A stretch of 64,000 nucleotides of DNA, taken from JAEUIX01 sp964611125. Lineage in GTDB: Bacteria; Planctomycetota; Phycisphaerae; Phycisphaerales; UBA1924. Position 1 is the first letter of the stretch, and each line of letters opens with the position of its first letter. A program made the position numbers and the translations under genes. The notes below the pieces were generated by a model. That model saw only the letters and a program-made list of their open reading frames with translations, was not told where the DNA came from and searched no databases. The stretch spans positions 149,195 to 213,194 of the forward strand of contig CAZSZO010000001.1 in the NCBI GenBank assembly GCA_964611125.1, written 5' to 3'. Positions 60,458 to 64,000 of this stretch are shown here, piece by piece.

Positions 60458-63400
60458 ATGATTAGGCAGTCGCAAGCGGGCGTGCGGAATGGCGCGGGTA
60501 CGACGGCGTGTGTGTTGAACGGTGGGCGGTCCCCGCGCCCAGCTTGGCGGCCGGGGTGGCTGGCGGGGTTGGGGAGGTTGGGAGGGTTGGCGGGTGGGTT
60601 GGGAGCGCTCGCGGGCGGGCCGGCCGCCTTGGGGCAGTTCACGTTCACCGGGGCGGGGACGCCGAACAACACGTGGTGTACGCCGGGAAACTGGCAGCCG
60701 ATGCAGGTGCCGCCGGCGGGATCGCCGATCATGATCGGGCCGGGGGAGCCGATCGACATGTTCACGTGCGGGGAGGGGCCGTATGCGGTGGGGCCGATCA
60801 GCACGGAGCGGCGGGTGCGGTTCTGGCCGAAGATGGATTTTCTGGCGGGTGGGATGCTGTTTGACGCGGACCTGGCGATGAACGCGGGGAACCCGTCGGT
60901 GGTGACGGGGACGCTGACCCTGTCGGGAACGGGGACGACGTTTACGTCGGGGCTGGTGGCGGGCGGGACGCTTCTGAACACGGGGACGATGCGGACGGTG
61001 CGGCTCGGATTCACGGGGCATGGAACTCGGACGGTGGGGCCGGGGGCGGTTTTGCAGAACCAGGGGCGCCTGGAGGTGCAGGCTCCGCTCCAGATGGCCG
61101 GCGGCGGAATGGTGCGGAACAACGGGGAGCTGGAGTTTCTTGCGGGCGAGGCGGGGGGCGCGACGGTGAGCGCTGGCGTCGGAGGCGTGCTGATCAACAG
61201 CGGGACGATCGGCGTGGGGTCGGGGGTCGCGGCGGTGATCGCCGGGGGCTACGAAGGGCCCGGCGCGATCAACGTGAACAGCGGGACGCTTGAGTTCACG
61301 AACGGGTTGCGGCGAATTGAGGATGCGGCCCTGACGCTGAGCATGAACGGCACGATCCTCGTGAGCGGGGGGGTGGCGCTGGACGAAATGACGATGGGGA
61401 ACACGACCGTAAGCGGGGAGGGCACGCTGAAGCTCGACGGGAGCAACGTGGCCCTCGGACCGCTGACGAGCAACCTGTCGCGCGAGAGGGGCAACGGGCT
61501 CTGGTTCAGCAACCGGTCGTTCGATACGTATCCAGCGAACGTGCAATCACAGGGACTCGTTTCGTGGAGCCAGGGGACGCTACAGGGGCTCGAACCGGTG
61601 GACCAAGGGAGCCTCCCGAACCTGACCCTGGAGCCCGGGGCGCTGTGGCAGATCGGGTTCCCGGTCGAGTCGCCATCGGTGGGCCAGTTTGTGAATCTGA
61701 AGGCGCGGGTGACGAGCGGGGCGGAGGTGAGGCAGCAGGGGGAGTTCGTCATGCCCGGGTCGTTTGTTCAAGTGGAGGAGGGCGCGAATTGGACAGTGTC
61801 GGCCGGGCGGGGCATCCGCGGCAATGACAACGAGTCGGGCTTCCTCGTGAAGGGAGATCTACTCTTTCTTTCCGGGCCTCCCGCGGCGACGATCGCGCGG
61901 GTGGACATGCGTGTTGAGGGGAACGGGCGGTTGCTGCTGGGGAACACGCGCCTGGAGGTGAACAACCTCATCTTGACGGGGGTGCCGCTCTCGCTGGCGG
62001 AAAACGCGATCGTGGACATCAGCACGCTCGGGGAACTGCGGCTGCAGTGCACGATGGCGGCGACGCGGGGCTCGCCGCGGTGGGTGGGGAGCGGCAAACT
62101 GGCGACCACGGGGAACGGGCCCACGGCGACGTTCGTCCGCATCGACGACGGGGCGACGCTGACGAATGAGCTTTCGGGCAGCACAGCGGAAGATGGGTTT
62201 TTCCTGAATCACACTTTGACGAGCGGGCTGGATGATGAGGACTTGATCGGGTTCGTCGCGCAGTTCATCAACGCGGGGGACATGTACTGGCGGGCGGGTC
62301 AGATTTCGGTGAGCTGCGACTCGGATTTCGGGGATGGCTTTACGAACCTGGCGCGCCTGTACATCCAGAACCCCGTCGCGAAGGTGGTGGCGTCGTGCAC
62401 GCTGGCGAACAGGGCGACGGTTCTGCACGAGGCGGGGCGGGTGGAGTTGTCTTCGCTCGGGACCATCCGCAACGAGGCGGCGTACATCATTTCGGAAGGC
62501 CTGATCGTGAATACCTTCCCGACGGGCCGTTTCGTCAACAGCGCGACGGGGACGTTCTCGAAGGTGACGCCGGGGACGACGGCGGAGATCTTCGCGCCGC
62601 TGGACAACCAGGGAACGTTGGCGGTGGTGGAAGGGACGCTCGGCATCTTTGACCCGATCGCTCAGGTGAGCGGGTCGCTGAACAACGGATCGCTCAACGG
62701 CGGCCGCTGGACGGTGAACGCGGGCGCGACGCTTAGCACCGTGGTGATCATCCGCACACTCGGCGCCGGCGCGACCGTGCGGCTCGACGGAGCGTGGCCG
62801 GAGTTCCAACCAAGCGTGAACCAGGGGTCCCTCACCCTCACGGGCCCGCGCACCTTCACCGGCGGCATCACCAACAGCGGGGGCGGCACGATCGGGGTGA
62901 ACGGGCCGACGACATTCGGCGGGCCCGTGCGCGTCGAGGGGGGCGTGGTGGCCATCAATCAGGCCCTGACGGCGCCGACGTTCACCCAGACAGGAGGGCT
63001 GGTGATTCAGACTGGCGCCCTGCGGTTGAGCGGGCCGCTCACGCTTTCCGGCGGCAGCTTCGATGTGGACGGGATGGTTGAGTGGGGCGGCCTCTCGGCC
63101 AGCGTTCACGCGGCGGCGGCGACGATCCGTGGAGTGGGACAGTTGGGTGGGGTTTCGAGCCCGCCGGTGACGCTGGAGTGTTCAGGATGCACAATCTCTC
63201 CGGGGAACTCGCCGGGCGTGTTGACAGTGGATGGGAGCGTGGCGTTCGACGCCGGCGCGGTGCTGGAGGTCGAGTTCGCCGGGCTCGAGGGGGCGGGCGA
63301 CCCCGTGGCGGGCCATGACTTGCTCACCGTGATGGGCCCGGCGACCCTGGGCGGGACATTGCGGTTGGCGCTGTTGGGCAGCTTTGTGCCCAGCGCAGGC

Positions 63401-63709
63401 GATGCCTTTACGGTTCTGACCGCGGGCGAAATCAGCGGGGCGTTCGCGGCGATCGAGGCGCCGGTGGTGCATGACGGCGCGGTGCGGGCGCGGGTCGGCG
63501 TCGAGCCGGCGCCGGGCGGCGAGGCGGTGGTGGTGCGGTTCCTGCTGGCTGAGGACTTTAACGGCGACGGGCTTGTGAACCCGGACGACCTCTCGGACTA
63601 CATCACCACATACTTTGACGTCCCCCCGGGCCCGGCGGCGGACTTCAACCTGGACGGTGTGGTGGATCCCGACGACCTGTCGGATTTCATCACCGCGTAC
63701 TTCAACTGA
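60458..63709 (+). CDS. Giant secreted beta-helix (autotransporter-like repeat) dockerin protein
   Basis: 1083 residues from ATG 60458. An unusual 60-residue lead ends in a Gly/Leu-rich hydrophobic signal (LGRLGGLAGGLGALAGGPAA) before LGQFTFTGAG. Residues 65-1000 form repeating strands typical of beta-helix or PEP-associated passenger domains (LTLSGTGTTFTSGLVAGGTL; GVLINSGTIGVGSGVAAVIA; SGTLEFTNGLRRIEDAALTL), Asn/Gly/Thr-rich. Near the end, PPVTLECSGCTISPGNSPGV with LTVDGSVAF resembles an autotransporter-associated repeat. The C-terminus has the paired dockerin tag (DFNGDGLVNPDDLSDYITTY; DFNLDGVVDPDDLSDFITAY), ending FN without the Cys found in the others. A surface or fibre role is likely. 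Confidence 0.88.
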   Translation: MIRQSQAGVRNGAGTTACVLNGGRSPRPAWRPGWLAGLGRLGGLAGGLGALAGGPAALGQFTFTGAGTPNNTWCTPGNWQPMQVPPAGSPIMIGPGEPIDMFTCGEGPYAVGPISTERRVRFWPKMDFLAGGMLFDADLAMNAGNPSVVTGTLTLSGTGTTFTSGLVAGGTLLNTGTMRTVRLGFTGHGTRTVGPGAVLQNQGRLEVQAPLQMAGGGMVRNNGELEFLAGEAGGATVSAGVGGVLINSGTIGVGSGVAAVIAGGYEGPGAINVNSGTLEFTNGLRRIEDAALTLSMNGTILVSGGVALDEMTMGNTTVSGEGTLKLDGSNVALGPLTSNLSRERGNGLWFSNRSFDTYPANVQSQGLVSWSQGTLQGLEPVDQGSLPNLTLEPGALWQIGFPVESPSVGQFVNLKARVTSGAEVRQQGEFVMPGSFVQVEEGANWTVSAGRGIRGNDNESGFLVKGDLLFLSGPPAATIARVDMRVEGNGRLLLGNTRLEVNNLILTGVPLSLAENAIVDISTLGELRLQCTMAATRGSPRWVGSGKLATTGNGPTATFVRIDDGATLTNELSGSTAEDGFFLNHTLTSGLDDEDLIGFVAQFINAGDMYWRAGQISVSCDSDFGDGFTNLARLYIQNPVAKVVASCTLANRATVLHEAGRVELSSLGTIRNEAAYIISEGLIVNTFPTGRFVNSATGTFSKVTPGTTAEIFAPLDNQGTLAVVEGTLGIFDPIAQVSGSLNNGSLNGGRWTVNAGATLSTVVIIRTLGAGATVRLDGAWPEFQPSVNQGSLTLTGPRTFTGGITNSGGGTIGVNGPTTFGGPVRVEGGVVAINQALTAPTFTQTGGLVIQTGALRLSGPLTLSGGSFDVDGMVEWGGLSASVHAAAATIRGVGQLGGVSSPPVTLECSGCTISPGNSPGVLTVDGSVAFDAGAVLEVEFAGLEGAGDPVAGHDLLTVMGPATLGGTLRLALLGSFVPSAGDAFTVLTAGEISGAFAAIEAPVVHDGAVRARVGVEPAPGGEAVVVRFLLAEDFNGDGLVNPDDLSDYITTYFDVPPGPAADFNLDGVVDPDDLSDFITAYFN

Positions 63710-63788
63710 TCGCGCGTGCGCAGGCGGCGGCCCGGCAATCGCTTGGCTGCTTGGCTGTTGTGCAGGCGGGCGCACAATCAGGCGGACC

Positions 63789-63977
63789 TCAGGACCGCAG
63801 GCCCTTCTCGTACTGCATCGCCGATACCGAGTTGCCCTCAGTGTCCTGAAACTGGATGAGCGTGCCGACGCGCTCAATCAGGAATGGCTTCATGACCACC
63901 GTGCCGCCCGCCTTCTCGACCGCCGAGGCGGTGGAGCGAACATCCTCTGACCTGCCCCCCAAAACCTGATCCACCAA
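63789..63977 (-). pseudogene. C-terminal part of a VOC (glyoxalase-like) protein
   Basis: About 62 residues. EKAGGTVVMKPFLIERVGTL and IQFQDTEGNSVSAMQ match the second half of a vicinal-oxygen-chelate protein of the glyoxalase type, whose full length is about 120. In this frame a TAG at 63978-63980 stops the upstream extension, and only a TTG start (63977) remains. A run of six C and four A near 63957 could hide a frameshift. Read as truncated or broken; the rest would lie beyond the window edge. Confidence 0.55.
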
Positions 63978-64000
63978 CTATGAGAGTCCCGACGGGCCGC

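Noticed and set aside
1..64000. Prophage, insertion sequences, CRISPR-cas or integrative elements
   Set aside because: No transposase, integrase, phage structural gene, cas gene or spaced repeat array could be recognised anywhere in the window.

Overview
The window is high-GC, gene-dense DNA from a planctomycete, most likely of the class Phycisphaerae. This rests on content, not a database search. Six secreted proteins end in a paired Asp-rich dockerin-like tag with a DPDDLSDYI-type signature, and two carry IPTPGAAGVLA...RRR C-termini of the PEP-CTERM kind. There are three very large Ser/Thr kinases with WD40/TolB-like propellers, two ECF sigma factors of the planctomycete type, and an outsized SecA (about 1360 residues).

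Layout. 1-10.9 kb holds housekeeping and small genes: the 3' end of trigger factor, two zinc-ribbon membrane proteins, a class I glutamine-amidotransferase-like hydrolase, a DksA-like protein and lspA. Convergent to these is an ACMSD-kynU pair for tryptophan/kynurenine breakdown. Then come a SpoIIE-type phosphatase next to an 8-bp tandem repeat, a lipoprotein-anchored truncated hemoglobin, a membrane-anchored small protein and an orphan TSCPD domain of B12-dependent ribonucleotide reductase. 11-18.3 kb has secA, a pseudopilin, tRNA-Pro(CGG), a decayed alpha/beta-hydrolase tail and a secreted fibre-like protein. 18.3-27.7 kb is a minus-strand signalling block: a kinase with a decayed tandem copy, a GntR/ABC/permease operon with a leaderless promoter, and a second kinase. 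27.9-34.9 kb has two PEP-CTERM-like proteins (one seemingly a fusion), an ECF sigma factor, a two-gene unit of a MoaD/ubiquitin-like protein ending in Gly-Gly plus a DUF4132-type protein, a GNAT and a dockerin protein. 34.9-39.4 kb is the oxyR/katA peroxide module, an M29 aminopeptidase and a frameshifted GyrI-like protein. 39.5-55 kb is rich in secreted proteins: an Ig/HAF-repeat protein, a four-PDZ HtrA protease beside a dead paralogue, DUF3467, dienelactone hydrolase, a frameshifted Gfo/Idh oxidoreductase, and a run of three dockerin-tagged proteins (LamG-like, astacin plus beta-helix, FG-GAP). 55-64 kb has an ECF sigma factor-kinase operon, a giant beta-helix dockerin protein and a truncated VOC protein.

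How the parts connect. The sigma-factor/kinase pair and the stand-alone kinases suggest phosphorylation control of envelope functions. SecA, LspA, the pseudopilin and HtrA serve export and quality control of the many secreted, tagged proteins. OxyR and KatA, with the hemoglobin lipoprotein, point to oxidative or gas stress. The most unusual locus is the coupled diglycine beta-grasp/DUF4132 gene pair at 30.5-33.6 kb.
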